From contig JBMNHK010000004.1 in NCBI GenBank assembly GCA_050950345.1, forward strand, positions 1 to 64,000: a stretch of DNA of 64,000 nt. Reading direction: 5' to 3'. A program made the translations under genes and the position numbers. Below, piece by piece: positions 1 through 8,322 of the stretch (the stretch's first letter is position 1; every line of letters begins with the position of its first letter). Below the pieces are notes generated by a model. The model was not told the DNA's origin. It saw only the letters and a program-made list of their open reading frames with translations, and did no database searches. This DNA is from Pelotomaculum_C sp050950345. Its GTDB lineage: Bacteria; Bacillota; Desulfotomaculia; Desulfotomaculales; Pelotomaculaceae.

Positions 1-399
1 CCATGGAAAGCAGAAGTGACAGAAGGAGATGATGGAGTGGCTGCTTCCATCATTACCAATTGGTTCACATCTGTTTATGAACCCGACTTTACTGAGGTAA
101 CACCCACCATTACCATTGCGACTCAACCGGCAGCCACAACGGAAGTGACTGAAGGCAGCATTACCGAGAGCCTCTCGGTGGTAGCCAGCAGCAATACCAG
201 TAACCCGGTCACTTACCAATGGTACGAGAATGAGGTAGACAGTACTACCGGCGGCACGATTATCAATGGAGAAACTGCAGCCAGCTTTGACATTCCTACC
301 GATTTGGTAGCCGGTACCTACTATTACTATTGTGTTTTAAGCCTAAGCGGCGCTGATAGCGTGTCCACCACTGTAGCTACAGTAGTGGTTTCAGAATAA
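1..399 (+). CDS. Phage major tail (tube) protein, C-terminal part with Ig-like domain
   Basis: The reading frame is already open at base 1, so this is the 3' end of a longer gene. The visible 132 residues contain a Thr/Ser-rich linker followed by a bacterial Ig-like fold, with a Tyr-Gln-Trp core and a closing Gly-Thr-Tyr-Tyr-Tyr strand. Such domains are often appended to the C-terminus of siphovirus tail tube proteins, where they decorate the tail. The tail chaperone gene starts 18 bases downstream and the tape measure follows, which is the standard order tube-chaperone-tape measure. The assignment rests on this context and the Ig-like end; the tube fold itself lies outside the window. Confidence 0.75.
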   Translation, partial: PWKAEVTEGDDGVAASIITNWFTSVYEPDFTEVTPTITIATQPAATTEVTEGSITESLSVVASSNTSNPVTYQWYENEVDSTTGGTIINGETAASFDIPTDLVAGTYYYYCVLSLSGADSVSTTVATVVVSE

Positions 400-416
400 A
401 GATGGGAGGATGACTT

Positions 417-833
417 ATGGCTAATGAAATAAAACCAGTGGAAGTAGATGAAGCTTCTGCAGAAAGAAGTACAGTGATAACCATTGGTGATAGGGAGTAC
501 CGGCTGATTCTTACCACGAAAGCGACCAAAGCCATCGCCAAGCGCTATGGGGGGTTAGAGAAGCTTGGCGAAAAGCTCATGAAAACAGAGAACTTTGAAA
601 TGGCCTTGGATGAAGTGGTGTGGCTCATCACTTTGCTGGCCAATCAGTCCATCCTGATCCACAATCTCAGGAACAAAGAGGATAAGCAGGAACTCTTAAC
701 CGAAGAAGAGATGGAGCTTTTGACTTCGCCTTTGGATCTGGCCCAATACAAAAATGCTATCATGGCCAGCATGCTGAAGGGCACCAAAAGAAATGTGGAG
801 AGTGAAGAGTCAAAAAACGAGGCGGCCGGGTAA
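417..833 (+). CDS. Phage tail assembly chaperone (gpG-like, zero-frame product)
   Basis: A 138-residue acidic, mostly helical protein between the tail tube and tape measure genes, preceded by GGGAGGA at good spacing. Size, composition and position match the gpG/gp13-type chaperones that coat the tape measure during tail assembly. The gene ends in the sequence coding Ser-Lys-Asn-Glu-Ala-Ala-Gly, which contains a canonical A AAA AAC slippery heptamer in the correct phase 13 bases before the stop codon. A short downstream frame is open in -1, so this is expected to be the abundant zero-frame product and the longer fusion the minor one. The assignment by position and frameshift architecture is strong; sequence similarity could not be tested. 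Confidence 0.85.
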   Translation: MANEIKPVEVDEASAERSTVITIGDREYRLILTTKATKAIAKRYGGLEKLGEKLMKTENFEMALDEVVWLITLLANQSILIHNLRNKEDKQELLTEEEMELLTSPLDLAQYKNAIMASMLKGTKRNVESEESKNEAAG

Positions 834-1021
834 GTGAGGAGGCACTCTTTACCCGGATCATTTACTATGGGACGGTGCAATTGAATCGCCGGGAAGAAGA
901 AGTATGGCTGATGCCTATTGGCTATTTGATGGATTTGTGGGAATGCCATAAGCAGTTTATTGGGATTGCCAAGCCTAAAAGAATTGCCTTTATTGATGAG
1001 GTAATTCCCGAGTGGCTATGA
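417..1021 (+). CDS. Tail assembly chaperone frameshift fusion (gpGT-like)
   Basis: Translation that slips -1 at 812-818 reads through the gpG stop and adds about 67 residues. The extension contains a Phe-Thr-Arg-Ile-Ile-Tyr-Tyr stretch, Glu-Glu-Glu-Val-Trp-Leu and a C-terminal Glu-Trp-Leu. In lambda-like phages the G and GT products are both needed in a fixed ratio; the T extension recruits tail tube subunits to the chaperone-coated tape measure. The extension frame has no start codon with a ribosome binding site of its own, which fits expression only by frameshifting. The reading frame from 836 to the stop at 1019-1021 is clean. Expression itself is inferred. Confidence 0.8.
812..818 (+). 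promoter_or_regulatory. Programmed -1 ribosomal frameshift site (A AAA AAC)
   Basis: The heptamer is in the exact X XXY YYZ phase of the upstream reading frame (Lys-Asn codons) and lies just before the zero-frame stop at 831-833. After a -1 slip, translation continues without a stop to 1021. A/G-rich sequence and GC-rich bases follow, but no clear pseudoknot was identified. Confidence 0.85.
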
Positions 1022-1195
1022 TTTTCCCGATTTAAAGCTACAGGATTTTACCATAAAAGATGAAAAATCCTCAGGCTCGAAGGATACCGGAGGAGATAAT
1101 CTGGAATAGCTTACTCTTCTGCAGTGAAAGATAAGGTTGCTGGAAGTTTGGTGGTTTGGAATCATAGCGTGAGCGGCTATTTTATTTTGCAATGA
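1022..1195. other. Non-coding gap between chaperone and moron
   Basis: No open frame or RNA gene recognised. It probably carries part of the original spacer between chaperone and tape measure genes plus the left junction of the inserted toxin-antitoxin cassette. No repeats marking the junction were found by eye. Confidence 0.5.
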
Positions 1196-1224
1196 TTGAG
1201 ATTACGGGATGCTTGTGGTATAAT
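1196..1224 (+). promoter_or_regulatory. Sigma-A promoter of the MNT/HEPN cassette
   Basis: TTGAGA at 1196-1201, a 17-base spacer and a perfect TATAAT at 1219-1224 preceded by TGG, an extended -10. It lies 39 bases before the nucleotidyltransferase start. It would let the cassette be expressed in the lysogen while the tail operon is silent. Confidence 0.8.
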
Positions 1225-1262
1225 TTTACAAAAGGGAAATGTAGATTAGGCAGGGATTAAAA

Positions 1263-1646
1263 ATGAATGTAAAAAGCGAAGAATTAGCAAAATATTATAA
1301 ACAAAAATATCCCTTGACTTTTACAAAAGGCACTTTTAAGAAAGAACCATTTTTAGCTGAGCGGTATGAAGCTGCTTGGAAAATTGCTAAAAAAGCCGCA
1401 ACAGTTTTAAAAAACAATTATGGTGCAAGAAGAGTAGTGGTATTTGGTTCTTTAACTGAGCGCTCTGCATTTACACGTTGGTCTGATATAGATTTAGCTG
1501 TATGGGGGGTACCGGATAATAGGTTTTATGCAGCGGTGGGGGCGGTAACAGGCTTAACTACAGAATTTAAGGTAGATTTAGTTGATGCTATGGATTGTCG
1601 AGAATCTCTGCGTAAAGCTATCAAAATTGAGGGTATAGAGATATGA
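1263..1646 (+). CDS. mntA: MNT-type minimal nucleotidyltransferase antitoxin
   Basis: A 127-residue protein with the polymerase-beta-like signature: Gly-Ser at residues 62-63 (in GSLTER) and the metal-binding pair Asp75-x-Asp77 (in WSDIDLAVWG). MntA antitoxins neutralise HEPN RNase toxins by adding AMP residues near the HEPN active site (type VII toxin-antitoxin). Here the stop codon overlaps a downstream ATG in the sequence ATGA, and a HEPN-like frame follows, the usual antitoxin-first order. The gene has its own promoter and lies inside a phage tail operon, so it is best read as a moron. The length, about 130 residues, is normal for the family. Confidence 0.85.
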   Translation: MNVKSEELAKYYKQKYPLTFTKGTFKKEPFLAERYEAAWKIAKKAATVLKNNYGARRVVVFGSLTERSAFTRWSDIDLAVWGVPDNRFYAAVGAVTGLTTEFKVDLVDAMDCRESLRKAIKIEGIEI

Positions 1647-2128
1647 ATAAAAAGTTTTTTTACTTTGGCTGGTAGAATTCGTGAAGAAATATCCGAAATC
1701 GAGATAATTCTTGATCGAATACAGTGTGGCTGGGAAGTGTGAAGCAATCTGGAGATGAATTTTATTTGGATAGTGTAGCATTAAATCTTCACAGTTTTTA
1801 TACGGCACTTGAAAGAGTTTTTGAATTAATCGCTACTACAATAGACCAAGAAAAACCTCAAGGAGAAAACTGGCATCAAGAACTTTTGCGACAAATGGCC
1901 GTTGAAATTGAATTTGTGCGTCCGGTTGTTATTTCTAAAGATACAAGAAACAGCCTTGATGAATATAGAGGCTTTCGCCACATAGTAAGAAATGTGTATA
2001 GCTTTAATCTTTCTGCTGTTAGAATAGAGCCTTTAGTAAAGAAACTGCCAAATTTATTCAATAACATTAAAAACGAATTAGAAGACTTTCTCAACTTTTT
2101 AGAAATGCAGGGGAAGGATATACGATAA
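1643..2128 (+). pseudogene. hepT: HEPN (HepT-like) RNase toxin, reading frame broken twice
   Basis: ATG 1643 overlaps the antitoxin stop and starts Met-Asn-Lys-Lys-Phe-Phe, but an extra T in the run 1655-1661 shifts the frame. The next about 25 codons (Thr-Leu-Ala-Gly-Arg-Ile-Arg-Glu-Glu-Ile and on) are read in a second frame. A missing base near 1734-1737 returns to the first frame, which stays open to 2128. The long final part contains Asn-Leu-His-Ser-Phe-Tyr-x-Ala-Leu-Glu-Arg and the Arg-Gly-Phe-Arg-His-Ile-Val-Arg-Asn core typical of HepT-like HEPN proteins. Pieced together it is about 160 residues, a normal length. Both breaks lie at homopolymers, so a sequencing or assembly error is as likely as true inactivation. 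A shorter protein from GTG 1724 is possible but would lack the first helix. Confidence 0.75.
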
Positions 2129-2157
2129 TATAAACAACTAAAATTATTAAAAAGGTA

Positions 2158-2186
2158 AGACACTCTAAAACTAGGGTGTCTTTTTT
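2158..2186 (+). terminator. Intrinsic terminator closing the MNT/HEPN cassette
   Basis: A nine-base-pair stem (2158-2166 with 2173-2181, one G-U pair), a six-base loop and six T residues. It separates the cassette from the tape measure gene that starts 35 bases later. Confidence 0.75.
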
Positions 2187-2221
2187 GATGCCCGCTGGGA
2201 GTTAGGAGGATAACAAAACTT

Positions 2222-4402
2222 ATGGGATATGATAGTTTTGGCCTTAAAATCGGCATCGAGGGCGAAAGGGAGTTCAAAAATGCCTTAAAAGAAATTAACC
2301 AGAGTTTTAAGGTGCTAGGCTCGGAAATGAATCTGGTTACATCCCAGTTTGATAAACAGGATAAATCCATTCAGGCAATAACAGCCAGAAATAATGTACT
2401 AAATAAAGAGATTGAAGCACAGAAGGAAAAAATTAGCACCTTGGAAGCTGCCCTAAAAAATGCCTCTGATTCATTTGGTGAAACAGATCGCAGAACCCAG
2501 AATTGGGCTACCCAGCTTAATAACGCCAAAGCAGAACTTAATAATATGGAACGAGAGTTGGAGGAGTCCGCCGCCGATGCGGATAAACTTGGCGATGAAC
2601 TGGAGGAAACGGGTAAATCTGCAGATGGAGCTGGGAGTAGGTTTGAGAAACTAGGCGGTATCTTAAAAGGTGTCGGAGCGGCAATGGGTACAGTGGCCGT
2701 CGCAGCCGGTGCCGCTGCGATAAAACTAGGCAAAGAGGTGGTGCAACAGTTCGGTGAGCTGGAGCAGAATCTTGGTGGCTCGGAAGCCGTGTTTGGCAAA
2801 TATGCTGCGTCAATTCAAAAGGCGGGCGAGGAAGCATATAAAAACCTCGGCGTGTCGCAAAGTGAGTATCTGGCTACCGCCAACAAGATGGGTGCCTTGT
2901 TCCAAGGCTCCGGCATTGAACAGCAAAAAAGCCTTGAATTGACGGAAAAGGCAATGCAAAGGGCGGCAGATATGGCCTCCGTGATGGGCATCGATATGCA
3001 GATGGCTCTGGAATCTGTGGCGGGAGCAGCCAAGGGAAACTTCACAATGATGGATAATTTGGGTGTCGCCATGAATGCCACCAACATTGAAGCCTACGCC
3101 CTCGCCAAGGGCTTAGATTTCACCTGGGCGTCTGCTTCAAATGCCGAAAAAGCTGAAGTTGCGATGCAGATGTTCTTTGAAAATACAGAGCAGTATGCCG
3201 GAAACTTTGCCAGGGAGTCCACCCAGACCATAACCGGTTCGATTGGGTTGATGCAAGCGGCTCTTGGCTCTTTCACAGCTGGATTAGGCAATGCTAATGC
3301 TGACATGACAAATTTGACACAGAATCTTGTGGAGGCCTTTCAGGCGGTAGTTAAAAACATTGTGCCTGTCTTAGAGAATATCGTAACAGCTCTCCCAATA
3401 GCAATGGACGCGATTTTATCGGCGATTGGTGACCTGCTTCCTACACTTCTTAATACTGTCACGAATGTGTTCAGCCAGGTGTTGGAAACGATTTTAAGTT
3501 TATTGCCAGAACTTATTCCGGCTACAGTGGATGCGGTTATGACGATTGTCGGTGCACTCATTGATAACCTCCCGCTGTTAATTGATGCCGCAGTGCAACT
3601 TATTACCGCGCTTGTGGAAGGCTTAGGCCTTGCTTTGCCGGAACTCGTTCCTGCGGCGATGAGTGCGGTGATAACAATCGTACAAGGGCTGCTTGAGAAC
3701 ATGGATAAAGTCATCGAGGCGGCCTTTGCCATAATAACTGGATTGGCGGAAGGGCTTTTAAATGCTCTGCCCCAGCTTATTGAGGCGTTGCCTCATATCA
3801 TTACTAGCATCATTAATTTTATTACAGAAAATCTGCCCACAATTATTGGATTGGGTGTTGAACTTACCATTAAGCTTGCAGCCGGATTGATTCAGGCCTT
3901 GCCTCAATTAGTCGCAAGCCTGCCGCAAATCGTCGCCGCTATTATAACTGGTATAGGAAAAGCTGCCGTCTCCATAGTGGAGATTGGCAAAAATATTATA
4001 CAGGGTCTTTGGAATGGAATATCCTCTATGCTGGGTTGGATCCAAAGTAAAGTAAACAGCATGGTAAGCGGTATAGTAAGTAGCATGAAAGGGGTACTAG
4101 GGATCCGCTCACCTTCTAAAGTTTTTGCCGGTATTGGTGAAAACATGGGTCAAGGCATCGGAGAAGGCTTTACGAGTGCCATGAAAGATGTAGAAAAAGA
4201 AATGGCTGGGGCTATTCCTACCGACTTTGATTTAGATATGAATAGTGTAGTCAGCGGCGTAGATACCGGAAATAGCGGTGCAATCTTTGATGTTACTATT
4301 CCATTAACCATTGACGGGAACATCTTAACCCGAGTCATAGCCCAGCTGCAGTGGAACCAAAATACCGTCACCGTCAGAAACCTGGGAGTGGCCGGAGCTT
4401 AA
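2222..4402 (+). CDS. Phage tail tape measure protein
   Basis: A 726-residue protein with strong ribosome binding site GGAGGA. Residues about 25-135 form a long heptad-rich coiled coil, followed by a hydrophobic Gly/Ala segment at about 145-170. There is then a TP901-type tape-measure core, and a long Leu/Ile/Pro repeat region (about 370-600) in which a unit like Leu-Pro-x-Leu-Ile recurs every 25-30 residues. Tape measure proteins set tail length and are ejected into the cell with the DNA. At the usual about 1.5 angstrom per residue this would predict a tail near 110 nm. Chaperone upstream and tail-tip genes downstream confirm the assignment. It is a short member of the family and appears intact. 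Confidence 0.93.
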   Translation: MGYDSFGLKIGIEGEREFKNALKEINQSFKVLGSEMNLVTSQFDKQDKSIQAITARNNVLNKEIEAQKEKISTLEAALKNASDSFGETDRRTQNWATQLNNAKAELNNMERELEESAADADKLGDELEETGKSADGAGSRFEKLGGILKGVGAAMGTVAVAAGAAAIKLGKEVVQQFGELEQNLGGSEAVFGKYAASIQKAGEEAYKNLGVSQSEYLATANKMGALFQGSGIEQQKSLELTEKAMQRAADMASVMGIDMQMALESVAGAAKGNFTMMDNLGVAMNATNIEAYALAKGLDFTWASASNAEKAEVAMQMFFENTEQYAGNFARESTQTITGSIGLMQAALGSFTAGLGNANADMTNLTQNLVEAFQAVVKNIVPVLENIVTALPIAMDAILSAIGDLLPTLLNTVTNVFSQVLETILSLLPELIPATVDAVMTIVGALIDNLPLLIDAAVQLITALVEGLGLALPELVPAAMSAVITIVQGLLENMDKVIEAAFAIITGLAEGLLNALPQLIEALPHIITSIINFITENLPTIIGLGVELTIKLAAGLIQALPQLVASLPQIVAAIITGIGKAAVSIVEIGKNIIQGLWNGISSMLGWIQSKVNSMVSGIVSSMKGVLGIRSPSKVFAGIGENMGQGIGEGFTSAMKDVEKEMAGAIPTDFDLDMNSVVSGVDTGNSGAIFDVTIPLTIDGNILTRVIAQLQWNQNTVTVRNLGVAGA

Positions 4403-4428
4403 ATAAAATAAAGGAGGGCAGTCTGGCC

Positions 4429-5558
4429 ATGATTGATATATATGCAGGAAGTACTTTGATTCAAGGTCCATAAAAAAAGTTATGAGTGCCAATTTAAGGG
4501 AAACCCTGGACGGGGAATATACCCTGTCTTTTACCGTACTGGCCAAGTCTGCCCTGGCTTTAAAAACCCGGCAGGTAGCAAAACTTGATGGCCAGTATTT
4601 TGAGATTGTGCAGATTAGTAAATCCCTTCAGGGGGATCTACCTATTTGCTCAGTCCTGTGTGAACATGTATCCTATCTGCTTAATCATGAAATGTATAAC
4701 ATCACTGAATTCGATTTTACTGGAGATCCTACCGAAGGATTAACCCAAGTTTTAGCGGGTACTCCTTTTACCGCCGGTATCGTAGATTTCACTGATAGTG
4801 TTACTATGAAAATCAACCAGAAGGTCTCTAGAAGAGCAGCCCTGATGCAGTATATCGCCATCTTAGGCGGGGAGATTGAATACGACGGTTACCAGATCAA
4901 TATTAGAAGCCACAGAGGAAGTAGCGAATACCAGCTGGTGATGGATACTAAAAACGTAACCAATGTGGCCGTATCCTATGATTCCCGGGAGAATAGTTCT
5001 TCCTATGATATTGCCTTTTTTAAACTGCTGGATTTATCTGTGGGGGATAATGTCCAGATAGTATTTAACCCTTTAGGGATTAACGTTAAAACCCGGATTA
5101 TTTCCTTAGAGTACAATCCCTTCTATAGATATAACATCCGGGTGGAAGTAGGATCCTACCGGCCCAGTATTTCTGATACCTTCTACCGGATAGAAAACTC
5201 TATTAGTGGTGTGAGCAGTTCGGTAGATAATCTGCAAAACCAGGTCTGGGACCTGCAGGTTTCTTACACTATTGTTAAGGAACTATCTGTGGTGGATAAC
5301 ACCATCAATGTCACCTATGAAGTAGAAAAAGGAGCAACCCATCAGTACTATGCCGAGTACAGTTTTACCACGGATACTAGCGGTCGGATTACTTCTATTA
5401 CCTTAGAAGATATATTTTCCGAGCTTTTATTAAAAGAAGTAGCTTCATTAATGGTAGATACTGCTTCCTTTCAAGTAACCTATGTGGATGGCAGTATAGC
5501 CAATTACACCTATACTACAGACAGCAGCGGCAGAATCACTGCCATTGAAAAAGTCTAA
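4429..5558 (+). CDS. Phage distal tail/baseplate (tail endopeptidase-like) protein, N-terminus frameshifted
   Basis: The best ribosome binding site (AAGGAGGG) precedes ATG 4429, but that frame stops after 14 codons (Met-Ile-Asp-Ile-Tyr-Ala-Gly-Ser-Thr). One base further the sequence continues as Ile-Lys-Lys-Val-Met-Ser-Ala-Asn-Leu-Arg-Glu-Thr and is open to 5558 from ATG 4482 (358 residues). A one-base indel near 4465-4471 probably split one gene. Contents: a beta-rich tail-hub-like N-terminal half containing Asn-Leu-Arg-Glu-Thr-Leu-x-Gly and Asp-Gly-Gln-Tyr-Phe, and a C-terminal half with repeated Ser-Gly-Arg-Ile-Thr-x-Ile motifs. Position directly after the tape measure suggests the tail tip. 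The N-terminal hub domain is short, so an internal deletion is also possible. Confidence 0.7.
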
Positions 5559-5570
5559 GGGGGTTAAAGC

Positions 5571-6632
5571 ATGACTTATCATCGCAATTTTAATAATACC
5601 TTAGCTATCTGGACTGCCTTTGGCGGCCGGGGAAGCATCATTCTTCCCATTCCAGTTCTTAGCTGGAGCAAGAAATACTATAACGACTTCGGCTATACCC
5701 AATATGGCAGCGAAAAACAGATTGATGTATATGATAACGGACTTGCCCAAATTGCAGTGTATTATGCCAAAACCCCCTATATGTCCTACTATAACCAAAG
5801 TACTGAGCAGTGGACAGTAGTTAGTGTACCCTGGTGGAGCTACGGACAGCCCTATATCCTCTGGGCGGGAGAAGGGGTGTTTTTGGCCTGCATTGTGGGG
5901 ATGGCCAATATTATCGCTTCCTTTGACGGGATAACCTGGTACAATGCTGGCTATTGTCAAAGCGCTTATAATGACATGACCTGCGGTGCTTATGACCCCT
6001 CAACCGAATGCGGCGTAGTATCTTGGTGGTACTATAAGTCTCCCCTTTACTATAGCTACGATTCTTTGGAAGAGCGAACCGCCTGGACATTAGTTGGGGC
6101 TGACGGGGTATCGGTACCGGCTTTTAGATATTTAACCATGCATAAAGGATACTTTGTAGGGATTGTAAGTAACAGTAAGGAAATAGCTAGAGCCAGTTCC
6201 AGCAGTCCTGGCAGCTGGTCCACTACTATTCAAGAGGACTTAAATGAAACAACTTATATGAACATCCGCTCCATTAATGGAAAGCTCTTTGTTATGAAAT
6301 ACAATTATATCTCCAATAAATACCACGTAAAGCTTTGTATGTTAAATGACAGTGCTACTGAAGTGATAGAAACAAATCTATATAATGTGGGAGGCTTAGC
6401 TGATAACAACATCCATAACCCCAACAACATCATCTGGATGGCAGACTGGGGTAAATATGCCCTCTTTGCGGAAGAGATGCTCTATGTTTCAGCTGATGGC
6501 CTGTACTGGGAAGGAGTAGAACAACCGGGGCTTAGTGTTATCGGTTCGGATAACTTAGATGGTGCTATTTATGTGCCGGGAGATGGCTTTTATATAAAGG
6601 CCACGGGTTATGTATTCTATGCTCCTTATTAA
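5571..6632 (+). CDS. Phage tail-tip/receptor-binding protein, propeller-like
   Basis: A 353-residue protein 12 bases after the previous gene, with ribosome binding site AAGGGGGTTAAAGC. It is extremely rich in Tyr, Trp, Ser and Gly and repeats a pattern of short beta strands (for example Trp-Tyr-Asn-Ala-Gly, Ser-Ala-Asp-Gly-Leu-Tyr-Trp-Glu-Gly). This is the look of Kelch/sialidase-like beta-propeller proteins used in phage tips to bind cell-surface glycans. I do not recognise a specific family. Location before holin and endolysin fits the host-recognition module. Function is inferred from position and composition only. Confidence 0.6.
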   Translation: MTYHRNFNNTLAIWTAFGGRGSIILPIPVLSWSKKYYNDFGYTQYGSEKQIDVYDNGLAQIAVYYAKTPYMSYYNQSTEQWTVVSVPWWSYGQPYILWAGEGVFLACIVGMANIIASFDGITWYNAGYCQSAYNDMTCGAYDPSTECGVVSWWYYKSPLYYSYDSLEERTAWTLVGADGVSVPAFRYLTMHKGYFVGIVSNSKEIARASSSSPGSWSTTIQEDLNETTYMNIRSINGKLFVMKYNYISNKYHVKLCMLNDSATEVIETNLYNVGGLADNNIHNPNNIIWMADWGKYALFAEEMLYVSADGLYWEGVEQPGLSVIGSDNLDGAIYVPGDGFYIKATGYVFYAPY

Positions 6633-6660
6633 AGCAAATTAAAAAATTCAAGGGAATAAT

Positions 6661-6690
6661 TACGCCTTAAAAGCTTAGGGCGTATTTTTT
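6661..6690 (+). terminator. Intrinsic terminator between tail and lysis genes
   Basis: TACGCC (6661-6666) pairs with GGCGTA (6679-6684), with further partial pairing inside, followed by six T residues. It would limit tail transcripts; the holin starts 17 bases downstream. Confidence 0.6.
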
Positions 6691-6707
6691 ATGTAGAAAG
6701 TGAGGTA

Positions 6708-7118
6708 ATGAAAATGAAAGAAATATGGACCTACATACAAATCGCCATTACCGCCATTGGTGGTTGGCTGGGCTGGTTTTTAGGCGGCCTTGATGGATTC
6801 TTATATGCCCTGGTAGCCTTTGTGGTCCTGGACTATATTACCGGGGTGATGTTGGCATTACTGGAAAAAAGGCTGTCCAGTGATATAGGGGCTCGGGGAA
6901 TCTTTAAAAAAGTGATGATCTTTTGCCTGGTGGGCGTGGCCCATATTATTGACAGCAATATTATCGGGGATGGTAGTGTAATTCGCACAGCGGTTATCTT
7001 CTTTTATTTATCCAATGAAGGAATCAGTATTGTCGAAAATGCATCGAAGATTGGTCTTCCCATACCGGAAAAACTGAAGAACGTCTTGGCTCAGCTTCGT
7101 GAAGGTGGTGAGAGCTAA
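6708..7118 (+). CDS. Phage holin (holin_4_1/TcdE-like)
   Basis: A 136-residue membrane protein with hydrophobic segments at about 8-30, 33-52, 67-83 and 92-108 and a charged C-terminus. The motif Ala-Phe-Val-Val-Leu-Asp-Tyr-Ile-Thr-Gly-Val-Met and the later Ile-Phe-Phe-Tyr-Leu-Ser-Asn-Glu-Gly-Ile-Ser are typical of the phi29/TcdE holin family. These proteins form lesions in the cytoplasmic membrane that release the endolysin. The start is chosen from GAGGTAATGAAAATG; either the first or the second ATG could be used. The amidase gene begins directly after the stop codon, so the two are co-translated as a lysis cassette. Confidence 0.9.
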   Translation: MKMKEIWTYIQIAITAIGGWLGWFLGGLDGFLYALVAFVVLDYITGVMLALLEKRLSSDIGARGIFKKVMIFCLVGVAHIIDSNIIGDGSVIRTAVIFFYLSNEGISIVENASKIGLPIPEKLKNVLAQLREGGES

Positions 7119-8096
7119 ATGAATCTAAGAAAACTCATTCTGACTGAAAATGCCTGCTACAAGGCAGGTAAAACCATTGTGCCAAAAGGCATCATGGTCC
7201 ATAGCACAGGTGCCAACAACCCTTATCTTAAACGATATATTGGGCCGGATGATGAACTTTTAGGTAAAAACCCGTATAGCAATCACTGGAATCAGGAAAG
7301 ACCCGATGGCAGGCAAGTTTGCCCCCATGCTTTTATTGGGAAACTGGCTGATGGCTCTATTGCTACTTACCAAACCCTTCCTTGGAATCATCGGGGCTGG
7401 CATGCAGGCGGCAGTGCTAATGATACACATATTGGACTTGAAATTTGCGAGGATAATTTGACTGATGCTTCCTATTTTAATGCGGTCTACAAGGAAGCTA
7501 TAGAGCTTTGTGTTTATCTTTGCAGGCTTTATAACCTGACGGAAAAGAACATCATCGGGCACTATGAAGGATACCAGAGAGGAATTGCTAGTAACCATGG
7601 GGATCCGAAGCACTGGTTTTCTTTGCATGGAAAAAGTATGGATTCATTTAGAGCGGCAGTAAAAGCGGCACTTAATAAAACCGAGAATGAGAGCAGTTTT
7701 AGACTTGCCGTAGGAGATGTAGTGGAAATTAGAGCTTCGGCAACCAGGTATTATCCCAGTGGACCATTAATACCTCCTTGGGTTAAAGATACCTATCATG
7801 AAGTAACGCAAATAACAGCTAGTGGTAAAGAGGTTCACAAAGGGGGTAAACGCTGTGTACTCCTGGGAAAGAAAGTTCATAAACTAACAGGCAGTGTGTC
7901 TGCAGGAATAATGACTTGGGTGGATATCGATGTGCTTAATTTAATCTCTTCCAAATTAAAAGAACCTATAACTACAGATTCAGCAAGGAAGTTTTATCGG
8001 GTACAAGTTGGTGCCTTTGGCAATCGAGAAAATGCTGAAAAGCTGATGAAAGAACTGGCCCGGGCTGGATTTAAGGCCTATGTGAAATATGAATAA
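7119..8096 (+). CDS. N-acetylmuramoyl-L-alanine amidase endolysin with C-terminal SPOR domain
   Basis: A 325-residue endolysin. Residues 1-180 are an Amidase_2/PGRP-type zinc domain: Met-Val-His-Ser-Thr-Gly near residue 28 gives one metal ligand, and His-Tyr-Glu-Gly followed by Asn-His-Gly-Asp-Pro-Lys-His-Trp provides the distal ligands. Residues about 195-270 are an SH3-like wall-binding segment, and the last about 45 residues (Phe-Tyr-Arg-Val-Gln-Val-Gly-Ala-Phe and on) form a SPOR domain, which binds denuded glycan strands. It cleaves the bond between muramic acid and the stem peptide. It follows the holin without a gap. Full length, no sign of damage. Confidence 0.93.
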   Translation: MNLRKLILTENACYKAGKTIVPKGIMVHSTGANNPYLKRYIGPDDELLGKNPYSNHWNQERPDGRQVCPHAFIGKLADGSIATYQTLPWNHRGWHAGGSANDTHIGLEICEDNLTDASYFNAVYKEAIELCVYLCRLYNLTEKNIIGHYEGYQRGIASNHGDPKHWFSLHGKSMDSFRAAVKAALNKTENESSFRLAVGDVVEIRASATRYYPSGPLIPPWVKDTYHEVTQITASGKEVHKGGKRCVLLGKKVHKLTGSVSAGIMTWVDIDVLNLISSKLKEPITTDSARKFYRVQVGAFGNRENAEKLMKELARAGFKAYVKYE

Positions 8097-8106
8097 AAAG
8101 GATCCG

Positions 8107-8143
8107 AGAGAGTTGGTGTGTTAAACACATCGGCTCTTTTTTT
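8107..8143 (+). terminator. Terminator after the lysis cassette
   Basis: An imperfect stem (GAGAGTTGGTGTGTT against AACACATCGGCTC) followed by eight T residues, directly after the amidase stop. Confidence 0.65.
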
Positions 8144-8322
8144 TATCCCTTTTTAGGTCAGTAATGACTTGATAAATACTCGTTTTAGAGGGAATATGTG
8201 ACATGCAAAAAGCCTTTAAAGCCGCAATTTCAAGGGCTTTGGGCGATATATTTTTTCCGCTTTTAAGTTAAATGGCTACTAACCATGATGCGAAAAGCGG
8301 GATAAAGAAAGGAGGAGACAAA
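8144..8322. other. Intergenic stretch before the recombinase; possible attachment site region
   Basis: A 180-base gap between the lysis module and the recombinase gene. In prophages of this type the attachment site commonly lies next to the recombinase. No duplicate core sequence was found elsewhere in the window, so this is only a location to search. Confidence 0.3.

Noticed and set aside
644..949. Open frame on the minus strand over the tail chaperone
   Set aside because: Complete overlap with the chaperone and its -1 extension, no ribosome binding site, no recognisable domain.
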